This document shows positions 9,017 through 17,492 of a stretch of DNA of 64,000 nt, piece by piece. Source of the stretch: Acholeplasmataceae bacterium. GTDB taxonomy: Bacteria > Bacillota_I > Bacilli_A > Acholeplasmatales > Acholeplasmataceae. The DNA lies in NCBI GenBank assembly GCA_021108415.1, contig JAIOQX010000003.1, positions 186,001 to 250,000 of the forward strand. The letters run 5' to 3'. Positions within the stretch are counted from its first letter, which is position 1; every line of letters begins with the position of its first letter. The notes under the pieces were generated by a model. That model searched no databases and was not told the origin of the DNA. It saw only the letters and a list, made by a program, of their open reading frames with translations. Position numbers and translations under genes: made by a program.

Positions 9017-9361
9017 ATGAAAAATAAAAATTGTTTTTTAGCGGAAACATTAGAAGGTTTAAAAGTTAATTTTTATATTGAGGATATTAGTAATATTCAT
9101 CTTAACTATGTAACACTGTCAGCGACATATAAAGCTTGGCTTGATACAGGTAAGTTTAAAACTACTGAAATTGAACTTGCTCCAGAAAGCTTGAATGAAT
9201 TAGTTTCAATATTAGAGCAATGGGTGGAAGAAAACAAGTTGAGCTTAGTTTCATCAAAATCATTTTTAAAACTATATCCTTCTACTGAAGAATTAAAGAA
9301 GCACATAGACTATATAAACAGTCTACCAGTAGATGATATCAAAACCATTAAATCTAAGTGA
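9017..9361 (+). CDS. Hypothetical protein of the element's left end
   Basis: 114 residues, soluble, no recognised domain. Good RBS (AGAAAGG at 9004-9010). It is in the same direction as the repressor and 47 bases after it, so likely co-transcribed. It converges on the integrase gene: the two stop codons abut at 9361/9362. It may be a small accessory or superinfection protein, but nothing in the sequence proves this. Confidence 0.6.
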   Translation: MKNKNCFLAETLEGLKVNFYIEDISNIHLNYVTLSATYKAWLDTGKFKTTEIELAPESLNELVSILEQWVEENKLSLVSSKSFLKLYPSTEELKKHIDYINSLPVDDIKTIKSK

Positions 9362-10237
9362 TTAGCGACTTTTTATTTTCCAATCGTTATATTGATTATA
9401 CTTTTCTAAAGGCTTGATTTTATCGAATTGAATATATTTCATAGTTGTGCTTATCTTTTCATGATCGAGCAATTTTTGAACGTACTGAGGTGGCATTCCA
9501 TTATCAGCAAGAAGAGAAGCAAAAGTTTTTCTAAAACGGTGGGTATATAGTCGATCTATACCAAGCTTAGTTTTTGTTCTTTTATAGAATAGCTTAATAT
9601 CAGATGATGATAAATCTCTATCTTTTAGAAAATTATACATTAATTTTTGTCTTTTAGGATTTAAAGAAACTAGCTCTTTTACTTGTTGGCTACTAAAGTC
9701 TGAGAATGGTACATATCTTGGCTTTCCAGTTTTAGTTTCTTCAAGGTATATTAAGTTGTTATGAAAATCAATGTTTTCAATTTGTATGTTTAGCAGTTCA
9801 GACTTTCTCATGCCTGAGTCCAGGGCTAAAAATACATAAGTTCTATAGACTGTGCTGTTCGTACTGTAGTTTAAATCTCTAACATACTCTATGATTGTCT
9901 GTAATTCATCATGATATAAACGTTTAAAAGGCTTAGTATCACTTGGTAATTTTTTCATTTGATGAAATGAAGTCACAATTCCATAATGTATCATGACTCT
10001 TTTTAAATAATTTGTCATTTTGTTGATGCTGTTGTTATTTCTTTTTGTCTGACTCTTAAAATAGTTAATTAGTTTGTAACCTTCTGTAGCATCTATGCTT
10101 TTCATTTTTTTAATCTTTAAAAACTCTAATCCATTTATAATGTGCCTAGCCACTCTGATATGTTCCTCATTCGTCGATCTCTTAAATGAAGACTCTGTTA
10201 AATAGTAATAATCTAAAACTTGCTTTGATATTTTCAT
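9362..10237 (-). CDS. int: Tyrosine-type integrase of the element
   Basis: 291 residues. The N-terminal SAM-like core-binding domain spans about 1-100, the catalytic domain 105-291. All active-site residues are visible: R144 (DSGMRKSELL), K in the EETKTGKPRYVP hairpin, H233-x-x-R236 (THRFRKTFAS), H259 (LLDHEKISTT) and Tyr268 (MKYIQF). It should recombine the 17-bp core in tRNA-Val. A DnaA-box-containing palindrome at 10312-10332 lies just upstream and may regulate it. Confidence 0.95.
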   Translation of the reverse strand: MKISKQVLDYYYLTESSFKRSTNEEHIRVARHIINGLEFLKIKKMKSIDATEGYKLINYFKSQTKRNNNSINKMTNYLKRVMIHYGIVTSFHQMKKLPSDTKPFKRLYHDELQTIIEYVRDLNYSTNSTVYRTYVFLALDSGMRKSELLNIQIENIDFHNNLIYLEETKTGKPRYVPFSDFSSQQVKELVSLNPKRQKLMYNFLKDRDLSSSDIKLFYKRTKTKLGIDRLYTHRFRKTFASLLADNGMPPQYVQKLLDHEKISTTMKYIQFDKIKPLEKYNQYNDWKIKSR

Positions 10238-10310
10238 TGTAATCCTCCCAAATGTTGTGTTAGCTTATTTTAAGCCTTGAAACTTATTATAGCCTTGGAT
10301 AGGATAACTA

Positions 10311-10332
10311 TTATCCACAAAGTTTGTGGATA
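10311..10332. promoter_or_regulatory. Palindrome with two opposed DnaA-like boxes
   Basis: TATCCACAAAGTTTGTGGATA (10312-10332, minus the outer T at 10311) is a 10-bp perfect inverted repeat around one G. TTATCCACA at 10311-10319 is a consensus DnaA box; the opposite-strand box ATATCCACA has one mismatch. An overlapping GGATAA-CTA-TTATCC inverted repeat sits at 10302-10316. Candidate replication origin element or operator. Confidence 0.6.
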
Positions 10333-10334
10333 TC

Positions 10335-10362
10335 TTGACATTTTTGATATTTAATATATAAT
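10335..10362 (+). promoter_or_regulatory. Consensus sigma-A promoter facing right
   Basis: Perfect TTGACA (10335-10340), 16-base spacer, perfect TATAAT (10357-10362). No rightward gene follows before 17.9 kb; only a small-RNA-sized interval ends at the terminator at 10463-10488. Confidence 0.8.
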
Positions 10363-10368
10363 TAACGT

Positions 10369-10488
10369 GTAAATTAACTAATCCTTGAGATTAGATTCTC
10401 CTAATACTTAGCGTATGAAGATAGAAATATCAGGGGTGAAAGGCACTTAAGTGCCTGGTTAAAAAGAGCTTAATAGCTCTTTTTTTTA
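10369..10488 (+). ncRNA. Candidate ~120-nt small RNA of the element
   Basis: Interval between the consensus promoter at 10335-10362 and an intrinsic terminator at 10463-10488, with no credible ORF. It contains the hairpin CTAATC-CTTGA-GATTAG (10378-10394) and a perfect 16-bp palindrome AGGCACTTAAGTGCCT (10441-10456). Its 3' end overlaps the end of the leftward 163-residue gene. It could be a replication primer or antisense regulator; no known RNA family was recognised. Confidence 0.5.
10463..10488 (+). terminator. Bidirectional hairpin terminator
   Basis: AAAGAGCT-TAAT-AGCTCTTT (10463-10482) followed by a T run. It includes the stop codon of the leftward gene at 10470-10472, so it may also act for leftward transcripts. 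Confidence 0.8.
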
Positions 10489-10961
10489 TGCTTCAAAACT
10501 CTTTTTTTATCTTTTATATTTAGTTTTGCTATTCTACTACTAAAAACACTTTTGTCCTTTAGATCAACATCTCTTTTGTTAGATCTTCCTTTTGATTTTT
10601 CGCTATGGGTTGATTTGATTTTTGTTACAGACTTTTTTAGAACTGTACTATCATTCTTTAAAAATGGATTTTTCTTTTTTGTTATCTTTATCATGTTAGT
10701 AGCTCCTTTATTCTTATCTCTAACCGAGACAATAGGATTTACTGATTTAGGTTTTTTGGTAGATGTCACAACTACCATTCTGTTATCTTTTTTAGATTTA
10801 ACCTTCATACCTAGTCTATAGTTTGTAGATACAACTACATCACCAACCTTAAGATTTCTTTTATGCTTACGCTTATCTCCTTTTGACGTTTTCCCCATTG
10901 AGTCTCTCTTGATTAGTAATCTAGTTTTTCTAGCAGTCTTATTCAACTTTTTTTTAGCCAT
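10470..10961 (-). CDS. Extremely basic small protein, last gene of the virion-like operon
   Basis: 163 residues with very high Lys/Arg content spread through the length (starts MAKKKLNKTARKTRLL, ends RVLKHKKKSY), no membrane segment and no known domain. AAGGAG lies upstream of the ATG. A short beta-rich stretch (KVGDVVVSTNYRLGMKV) may be folded. It could bind the packaged DNA or RNA, but this is inferred only from charge and position at the 3' end of the leftward operon. Confidence 0.7.
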   Translation of the reverse strand: MAKKKLNKTARKTRLLIKRDSMGKTSKGDKRKHKRNLKVGDVVVSTNYRLGMKVKSKKDNRMVVVTSTKKPKSVNPIVSVRDKNKGATNMIKITKKKNPFLKNDSTVLKKSVTKIKSTHSEKSKGRSNKRDVDLKDKSVFSSRIAKLNIKDKKRVLKHKKKSY

Positions 10962-11001
10962 AATTATGCTCCTTAAGTTTTTAGTTCAGGCTATATAATA
11001 T

Positions 11002-11064
11002 AGTATATACAGAGTATATACATATATTTATATAAATCTATTAATCCGCGCATACCTGGTATGC
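11002..11064. repeat. Tandem 11-mers and a GCATACC palindrome between two phage genes
   Basis: AGTATATACAG (11002-11012) is followed directly by AGTATATACAT (11013-11023). GCATACC-T-GGTATGC (11050-11064) is a 7-bp perfect inverted repeat just after the stop of the 122-residue gene. Role unknown; the palindrome could be a weak processing or stability hairpin. Confidence 0.5.
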
Positions 11065-11068
11065 TTAA

Positions 11069-11437
11069 TTATTTGTCTTGAAGTGCTTTCCATTTGTTGA
11101 AAGCCTTAAACTCTTCATCATGATCCTTCTTGACTTTTAATTTGCGTTTGATATCTTGCTCAAGTTTATCGGTCTCATGCTTTAAATCCGCAATTTTGAC
11201 TGCATACTCGCTATATCTGACTTTCTCGTCAGCATTAAGTTTGGCAAGTTCTGTGTTCTCAATCTCAATCACCTGGAACTCACGCTCTGCCTCTAGTTTC
11301 ATAGCTGTGTATTTATTGAGTTTTCTAACGGGTGTAAACAAGGCAGTCCATACCGCCCAATAAGATAAACCCAATGATGAGATGATTCCAAAAATTATTA
11401 ATACTGCATATAATATTCTAAGTAAGATGTTAAGCAT
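11069..11437 (-). CDS. Small membrane protein with long coiled coil
   Basis: 122 residues: one N-terminal membrane helix (about 4-30), then a charged heptad-rich region (about 40-115) predicted to be a coiled coil. Its ATG overlaps the stop of the ATPase gene, so the two are translationally coupled. Filamentous-phage pI/Zot proteins have an ATPase plus a membrane segment in one chain. Here the ATPase lacks the membrane part, and this neighbour may provide it; that split is inference. Confidence 0.75.
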   Translation of the reverse strand: MLNILLRILYAVLIIFGIISSLGLSYWAVWTALFTPVRKLNKYTAMKLEAEREFQVIEIENTELAKLNADEKVRYSEYAVKIADLKHETDKLEQDIKRKLKVKKDHDEEFKAFNKWKALQDK

Positions 11438-12489
11438 TATGATACACTCCTTTGTGATTTGATTTTGTCGTATGGTAGATTCACATACTCTTTAGCTTGA
11501 TTTAAGCTGTTAAAATTACTCATATCCATGATACAGGGCTCATACCAAGATTTAAGTAATACTTTATCTGATTTTCCTTTAGTGCGTTTAACTTGGTAAG
11601 TATAAATTTGCCAACCTCTGATATGTTTTGCAAGTGATCCTGTTTTCACCCATTCTAAGTAGCTGATATCCAAATCAATTTTAACTTCATGGATATATTT
11701 AAACATACCCATGAGCTGAACGTCTGTAGTGTCTAATTGAGATGCGACATAAACATTGTGTATACCCTGGTGTCTCATGTGAGCTAGTGACTTAATAAAT
11801 GGGATAAAGATTTCTTTATAACTTGATGTATTGTTTTGTCTGTGGTTCATTTTAGATAACCACTCATCAAGTACTATCGCTGGAAATTGTTGATTAAATC
11901 TTTTAAGTTGTGTGAACTTGACTTTTTTAGTTTCTTTATCTTCAACAGCTCCCCAATAGTCATCTGCTTCAAAGCGCTTATGATAACAGACAGTTTTGTT
12001 AAGTAATCTATCAAAATGAGGCTCTTCTAAGTCTACATTGACATAAGCACCACGACCATACATTGTTCTTAATCTTTCTATGGTATGAAAGATAAGTGAC
12101 GATTTCCCACCACCCATGAGCGCAACCATGTAATGCACGCCTTGTTGCATCAGAAGTGATGTGCTTTTTTGTGCTTTCATCTTAGCAATATAAAAGTCAA
12201 TATAACTAAATGGCATGGTAGATTTTCTCTTGAACTCATCAAATTTTTTCATCATATCAGATAGTCTACTTAATCCTGTTGCTTTCTGTTGGATAGTTCC
12301 ACTTAAAAATTGATCTATGTTATCCACAGGTTTTAAAAGTTTTGTCTCGTGTGTTTTGGCGTGTCGATCAACTTGATGCTTATATCTTCCGCCAAAGATT
12401 TCAAACTTATCAATAAACCTAAACAAGCCCTCTTTATAGGCTCTAACTAATTCATATCTTTTTTGAGGTAATTTATCTTTATCTTTCAT
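11437..12489 (-). CDS. Zot/pI-like P-loop ATPase (assembly/extrusion motor)
   Basis: 350 residues. Walker A GGGKSS at about 126-131 after a beta strand (HYMVALMGGGKSS); Walker B AIVLDE at about 204-209, followed by WLSKMNHRQ. A later strand-turn motif VYVASQLDTTDVQ resembles the sensor region of Zot/FtsK-like ATPases. It has no transmembrane segment. In inoviruses this ATPase powers virion extrusion through the membrane. Flanked by small membrane proteins with tight or overlapping junctions, the usual layout of a filamentous-phage assembly block. The exact family is not proven; a packaging ATPase of another membrane-containing virus is the main alternative. Confidence 0.72.
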   Translation of the reverse strand: MKDKDKLPQKRYELVRAYKEGLFRFIDKFEIFGGRYKHQVDRHAKTHETKLLKPVDNIDQFLSGTIQQKATGLSRLSDMMKKFDEFKRKSTMPFSYIDFYIAKMKAQKSTSLLMQQGVHYMVALMGGGKSSLIFHTIERLRTMYGRGAYVNVDLEEPHFDRLLNKTVCYHKRFEADDYWGAVEDKETKKVKFTQLKRFNQQFPAIVLDEWLSKMNHRQNNTSSYKEIFIPFIKSLAHMRHQGIHNVYVASQLDTTDVQLMGMFKYIHEVKIDLDISYLEWVKTGSLAKHIRGWQIYTYQVKRTKGKSDKVLLKSWYEPCIMDMSNFNSLNQAKEYVNLPYDKIKSQRSVS

Positions 12490-12490
12490 G

Positions 12491-12736
12491 TTATAAACCC
12501 ACTTTCGTATATAAACTAAACCAAATATAGAGTAATAACAGGGCTATCGATGCAAAGAATATCACTGCAAAAGGGCTGCTAGAAACTTTTTTAGCAGACT
12601 TCATAACGGCTTTTCCCCATGTCATCATCTTAGCTGCAGAAACAAGCGCAACAACGACTAAAATACCTGGTACTGCATATTTTAAAAATATTAATAAATA
12701 TTGACCCGCCTCTGATATGTTAGGTAACTGTAGCAT
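12491..12736 (-). CDS. Small two-helix membrane protein, candidate coat protein
   Basis: 81 residues with two hydrophobic segments (about 14-37 and 55-76) separated by a basic loop (MMTWGKAVMKSAKKV). Size, amphipathic start and a basic stretch after a helix resemble filamentous-phage coat proteins, which interact with DNA through a basic segment. It sits between the large surface protein and the ATPase, one base from the ATPase start. The coat assignment is inferred from size and position. Confidence 0.65.
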   Translation of the reverse strand: MLQLPNISEAGQYLLIFLKYAVPGILVVVALVSAAKMMTWGKAVMKSAKKVSSSPFAVIFFASIALLLLYIWFSLYTKVGL

Positions 12737-12740
12737 AGGC

Positions 12741-14987
12741 TTAACCCAACAAAATGATGCCCAATATGATGACTAATAAGAATACAATAAAGCCTACAGG
12801 CGTCTTAATTGATTTATACCCTTTCTTCAGTCCTTTAGAGACAGAGACAGCAATAGATGCGGCGATTAAAGCTACAACAGCTATCACAACAATTAAAGCT
12901 TCAGGATATTTATTAAACGCATCCTTAACTTTCTCAATTAACCAATCAAGTGAGTCATTATTATCTTCGGGCGTTTCTGTACCAGGTCCACCCCAACCAG
13001 GGTCATTTATGTTTTGTTCTTCAATAACAAATATCTCGCCGTCAGTCTCCCATACAACTTGTGTGACGTTTGACAAGTCTTTTAAGACCTTGACATCATC
13101 TTCCTTATCAAGTGTTGCTAGATGTAATTTATAAAGCTTATCTGTTGAAGGATTAAAGCTATCATTATCTGATTTTTCTCTAATATAGCTATTGATATCA
13201 GATGTTAAATCTTGATCTGGAATCACGTGTTGAATTTGGTCGATGTCTTTTGCAAACCATTCGTTGTTATCTGCGACATTTAAAATACCACCTGAAAGTA
13301 AAAATGCGCCTGCAACACCTAAACCAAATATTGGATTAATAACACCTGTAATTGTAATCGCGGTTGCGACTGCACTAGAGATATACATGGTGCGATATGT
13401 ACTTTCTACCCATGTTGGATTAATTGATGACGTCTCGCCTTTAGTTGCTGTAACCGTCATGTTTTCAACTTCACCAGGCTTTAAGTCACCTATGCCTAAA
13501 AATCCGTCTGTGTAATATTGATAAAAAAGATTAGCTGTAACTGAAATTAAATTATCTAAAGGGACATCTGGCATGTAAAAATAAGAATAAACTTCACCAT
13601 TGATAACATCAGGTATATAGTTGTAAACTGTTCTAGCTTCTGTGACCTGGACTTCATTTTGTGTTAGATTCCAAAGTGCCTCACCTTTCCAAACTGTAAC
13701 ATCATCATAAGATGTGTTTTTTAAAAGATAGGTGGATGCATCTTCTGAGAAGTTTACATATAAAATGCGATCATTTGTTACAGGATCACTATAATAAAAT
13801 ATTTTTTGTGCTTTTAATAGAAAATCAGTGTTAGCTGAGACGGTAAATGGATTGACTTGATACAGCTCATCTAAATAATTTACTGTAAAACTTAAACGTG
13901 AAGTTGCTTCATCAAAAGAGAAATCTTGTATATCTGCCCAATCACCTAGTGGATTTGTTGGGTTTCCAGATGTTAACGGTAGAGCGTTCCATGATGTTTG
14001 GTTAACAGGGTCTATAATGTCAACAACTTCTGGCTCACTAAAATACATCGCAACTCTAGGGATTTGCATTTCTTCCCATTGTGAATTATAAAGGTATGTA
14101 TCAAAGACGATTGAACCGTCGACGACTACATAAATAGATGCACCATTTGTTGATGAGACACTGCCTGTAATCATTTCCATTTGAATAGAAACACTATTTG
14201 CATCTTCAATGATGATTTTTTTATAGTTAGACTCACCTTCAAGTCTATTTTCAATATCAAGTGCATAAAGAATCTCTAATGTAAAAGTTGTATCTGTACC
14301 GATAAATGGATTGTTAATAGATTGTTCATATAAATTGTCCTGGTTAGGAAAATATGGTCTTAAATCGTTATCACTTCCACGACCAACAAAATAAGTATAG
14401 TGGTTTTTATACTCTAGTCCATATCCGTTATTATCTGGATCATCAAATGAGTTATTGTTTTTTGTCTCATAAATAATCTCATTGCCATTACTATTGTTAT
14501 CAAGTGCAACATAGCGCATATGAACGTAAGCTCTATTGCCGTCAACAACATGCCAAAGACCACCTGAGTTAACAGGTGGCTCATCAACATATGGACTAGC
14601 TGAAACACGAAGACGTAAATCTATCGTTTCAGGATTACCTAGCTCAACCCCAATGGTTGCGATTAGATCATCATTGATTTTGACATCATAGTTTGCAATA
14701 TTATTGGGATAATACCCCTCAACATCAAAAGTAAGATAATACTTGTTGTCTGTTCTCTTTGATGAAACTTCTATAAAGTCAGCTTGATTGTAAGAATACT
14801 CTACAACTTTACCTGGCATCTCTTCAGAAAGGTTAATTGATAATCCGTCATCAATGACTATGTCATGTTTGTAGTAATAATAATCACCCTCAAGCGTCCA
14901 ATCTGTAATCTCAGATGCATACACATTACTTATGACTAAAAGAGACGTAGCCACCCCTAACATGATAAATATTAATATTTTTTTCAT
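12741..14987 (-). CDS. Large secreted protein with C-terminal membrane anchor, candidate adsorption protein
   Basis: 748 residues: signal peptide (about 1-25, cleavage after VYAS), a long beta-rich extracytoplasmic region, an Ala/Gly-rich hydrophobic stretch near 545-580, and two C-terminal hydrophobic helices (about 693-745). The order signal peptide, long variable ectodomain, C-terminal anchor matches a pIII-type receptor-binding protein of filamentous phages. The last helix begins with IKTPVGFIV, nearly identical to the start of the anchor in the next gene (15007-16599). No enzymatic motif was recognised. Confidence 0.7.
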   Translation of the reverse strand: MKKILIFIMLGVATSLLVISNVYASEITDWTLEGDYYYYKHDIVIDDGLSINLSEEMPGKVVEYSYNQADFIEVSSKRTDNKYYLTFDVEGYYPNNIANYDVKINDDLIATIGVELGNPETIDLRLRVSASPYVDEPPVNSGGLWHVVDGNRAYVHMRYVALDNNSNGNEIIYETKNNNSFDDPDNNGYGLEYKNHYTYFVGRGSDNDLRPYFPNQDNLYEQSINNPFIGTDTTFTLEILYALDIENRLEGESNYKKIIIEDANSVSIQMEMITGSVSSTNGASIYVVVDGSIVFDTYLYNSQWEEMQIPRVAMYFSEPEVVDIIDPVNQTSWNALPLTSGNPTNPLGDWADIQDFSFDEATSRLSFTVNYLDELYQVNPFTVSANTDFLLKAQKIFYYSDPVTNDRILYVNFSEDASTYLLKNTSYDDVTVWKGEALWNLTQNEVQVTEARTVYNYIPDVINGEVYSYFYMPDVPLDNLISVTANLFYQYYTDGFLGIGDLKPGEVENMTVTATKGETSSINPTWVESTYRTMYISSAVATAITITGVINPIFGLGVAGAFLLSGGILNVADNNEWFAKDIDQIQHVIPDQDLTSDINSYIREKSDNDSFNPSTDKLYKLHLATLDKEDDVKVLKDLSNVTQVVWETDGEIFVIEEQNINDPGWGGPGTETPEDNNDSLDWLIEKVKDAFNKYPEALIVVIAVVALIAASIAVSVSKGLKKGYKSIKTPVGFIVFLLVIILGIILLG

Positions 14988-15006
14988 ACGATCACACTTC
15001 CTTTTA

Positions 15007-16599
15007 TTATTTTTTTCTATAAGTCTTTTTCTTTGGAGTTAATTTTACTTTAAGGACAATCATTAAAGTTGATACTAAAATCAAAGTAACTATAATGCCT
15101 GCAGGTGTTTTAATAAATCCCCATGCAACTTGCAAGTAATCAGTATCTGGCTCGACAGTAATTGGATCTACATCTGAGTCCTCTAAGACAGTGATTGCAA
15201 AATTATGCACACTTGATTGTCCTGATGTGTCTTCAAAATTAAAGCCCATCATATAGACGCCTGCAGTATCTTCGTTTCCTGAATATTCATCTTGAAAAAA
15301 TGTAATCTCTGATGTAGAAGATACACTGATTTGTCCTGTAGCTTGAAGCAATGAAATAATTTGAGTGCGATTTAAACTCATGCCAGAAGCTAAGACAATA
15401 GATGCGCCGTCTTTAACATACCAAACAGGTGGGATATCATCAGTTACATTAACAGTAACTGTGTGTGTAGCTGTATTGCCTTTTGTATCAGTTACTGCAA
15501 AAATAACAGTATATGAGCCAACTCGATCGCCATGACCTGTGTAGTTGTCAGTTTGTATCGTAATTGAAGATGTACGATTGCCGTCTTTGACATCAGAGGC
15601 TGATAGCTCTGACTTAATATCTGCAACCGTTAAAATTGATCCTGTAGGTTTTGTAATAGTCGTAGGTCCTGAAAACATAGGTGCGATATCGTCTATCACT
15701 TCAACTTGTTTTGTAAAAGTCCCTGTGTTTCCACTATCGTCAGTAACTTCAAAGACGATCGTATAAGTCCCTAGATTAGTTTTATTTGCTGTGTAGCTAT
15801 CTGATTTAATTACAATATCTGAATTGATTAAGCTTGAGTGATTATCTGTTGCAACCAAGGTTGATCTAAAAGCAGATATATTATAGGTTTGAGTGTAGCT
15901 TATTGTTGCTTTTGTAGTGTTTCCAGATATTACCGGATTGGTAATATCGACTACATTGATAATAAACTCAAAGGTTGACTCATTATTATTTGAATCTGAG
16001 ACACCTAAGGTTACACTATGTGCACCTAATACACTTTTATTTGCAGTATAATTGTCAGTCACAACATAAATGCTTGATGTCAAATCACCGTCCACATTAT
16101 CCCATGCCTCAAAATAAGCAGTGAAATAAGATAATGCTTTTGCATCATCAACATTTGTCACAAAATTTTCTTGACCTGAAATACCTTCACGTTTGTTAAT
16201 TGTTAATTTAAAAACGTCCATAGTTTGTGGTCCAGATGTTGTATTGACTGTAACATCTAAGCCGTCAATTAGAATTGAAAAGATATCTATTGGATAAGTT
16301 GAATAAGACCCACCATTTAGATATGTTAATTCCCATTTGCCAGTATCTGATTGATAGGTTGCTGTCATATCAGTTGTACCAAATAATAATGAAAATCCAT
16401 TTAATGGATCTAAAACACTAAATGACTGACCTTGGTTATCTATAATAGTTACAGGACTTGTTGTATTGTAGGTTTGTCCTGTGTTCATGTCTTCAATAAT
16501 AAATGTCTCACCACTAGCATGAATTGTTTGTGTAGTTGTAATTAAAACACTCGCAGTCATAATTGTTAATAATACTAATACTTTAAATATTTTTTTCAT
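15007..16599 (-). CDS. Secreted DUF5011/Ig-like repeat protein with C-terminal anchor
   Basis: 530 residues: signal peptide (about 1-29), then at least three Ig-like repeats of the DUF5011 type, each with a D-x-DG-N/D-x-T start, a Y-T-A/G-N/H core, a GxxxVxxxVxDxxGN strand and an IxPV/DD linker. A single C-terminal helix (about 495-520) is followed by a Lys-rich tail. Such repeats usually form adhesive stalks. The anchor motif IKTPAGIIV matches that of the 748-residue protein. Likely a virion spike or host-attachment protein, or a surface protein made by the lysogen. Confidence 0.72.
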   Translation of the reverse strand: MKKIFKVLVLLTIMTASVLITTTQTIHASGETFIIEDMNTGQTYNTTSPVTIIDNQGQSFSVLDPLNGFSLLFGTTDMTATYQSDTGKWELTYLNGGSYSTYPIDIFSILIDGLDVTVNTTSGPQTMDVFKLTINKREGISGQENFVTNVDDAKALSYFTAYFEAWDNVDGDLTSSIYVVTDNYTANKSVLGAHSVTLGVSDSNNNESTFEFIINVVDITNPVISGNTTKATISYTQTYNISAFRSTLVATDNHSSLINSDIVIKSDSYTANKTNLGTYTIVFEVTDDSGNTGTFTKQVEVIDDIAPMFSGPTTITKPTGSILTVADIKSELSASDVKDGNRTSSITIQTDNYTGHGDRVGSYTVIFAVTDTKGNTATHTVTVNVTDDIPPVWYVKDGASIVLASGMSLNRTQIISLLQATGQISVSSTSEITFFQDEYSGNEDTAGVYMMGFNFEDTSGQSSVHNFAITVLEDSDVDPITVEPDTDYLQVAWGFIKTPAGIIVTLILVSTLMIVLKVKLTPKKKTYRKK

Positions 16600-16608
16600 A
16601 AGTACCTC

Positions 16609-17481
16609 CTATTGTACGATTGAAAATAAGTCTATATATTCTAAAACTTTGTCAATAGGTATCGCATAACCTGTCAAAAACTCATCATTTGATGAAAGCA
16701 TTGCAGCTGCATTGATACCGATTAATCTTCCATTACGATCAAGTAATGCTCCACCACTAGAGCCGTGATTGATTTCAGAGCTATGTTCTAAGATTTGAAA
16801 TGGATAATTTATGATTTTTAAAAATCCTCTAAACTCACCTGTAGTCAAAGTGCGCTCGCCATTTGGATAGCCGACACTATGCACTTGAGCACCTTCAGAT
16901 AGAGTTAGGTTTGAATACTCTACATCAGGGATGATTGCATCCCCTTTAGAAAATCTAATCAAGCCTAGGTCATATGACTGTGAAGCTATCTCTAATATCT
17001 GAGTATCTACAAGTGAAACTGCGTCATATTCATTACTTAAATAATCTCTAACCATTAGTGATTCACTTGTAAATCCGTTTTGTACTAAAACGTGATAATT
17101 TGTAATTGCGTAGAAATAATCATCATCTTGATAGACGATCACAGCTGAGCCTCTACCATTCAATGTAACATCACCAAGTGTCATCACATGAAGCACATGA
17201 ACGACTGATTTTGCGGTCTGATCATAATACTGATCATCAATGGGCGTATTAATTGTTTCTAAATTAGATGCATCATCTGGAGTATCAACTTCTAAGCTTG
17301 CTAAGTAATATCCACCAAAAGAGAATAGCCCAATAAAAAGTATAACTATCACAATCTTGATCGCTTTTTTATTTTTAGCTAAAATTAGTGTGAACACCAC
17401 TGATAAAATCAAAAATATCATTGCCCAGATGATGAAGTTAGTAGAGAATGTAAATGTCATTAATATGTTATTGTAGTTCAA
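16609..17481 (-). CDS. Membrane-tethered trypsin-like serine protease (HtrA-type domain)
   Basis: 290 residues. Two N-terminal membrane helices (about 12-34 and 40-62) are followed by a chymotrypsin-fold protease with an intact triad: His130 (AITNYHVL), Asp171 (SYDLGLIRF) and Ser242 (NHGSSGGALL). There is no PDZ domain. A serine protease embedded in the assembly block is unusual for a filamentous phage and could mature coat proteins or act on the host surface. It has a good RBS and lies only 9 bases from the next gene, so it is a member of the operon, not a stray host gene. Confidence 0.85.
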   Translation of the reverse strand: MNYNNILMTFTFSTNFIIWAMIFLILSVVFTLILAKNKKAIKIVIVILFIGLFSFGGYYLASLEVDTPDDASNLETINTPIDDQYYDQTAKSVVHVLHVMTLGDVTLNGRGSAVIVYQDDDYFYAITNYHVLVQNGFTSESLMVRDYLSNEYDAVSLVDTQILEIASQSYDLGLIRFSKGDAIIPDVEYSNLTLSEGAQVHSVGYPNGERTLTTGEFRGFLKIINYPFQILEHSSEINHGSSGGALLDRNGRLIGINAAAMLSSNDEFLTGYAIPIDKVLEYIDLFSIVQ

Positions 17482-17492
17482 AGGGCTACCTC

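Noticed and set aside
10552-10821. 89-codon rightward hydrophobic ORF
   Set aside because: Antisense to the Lys-rich gene; hydrophobicity results from Lys codons read in reverse.
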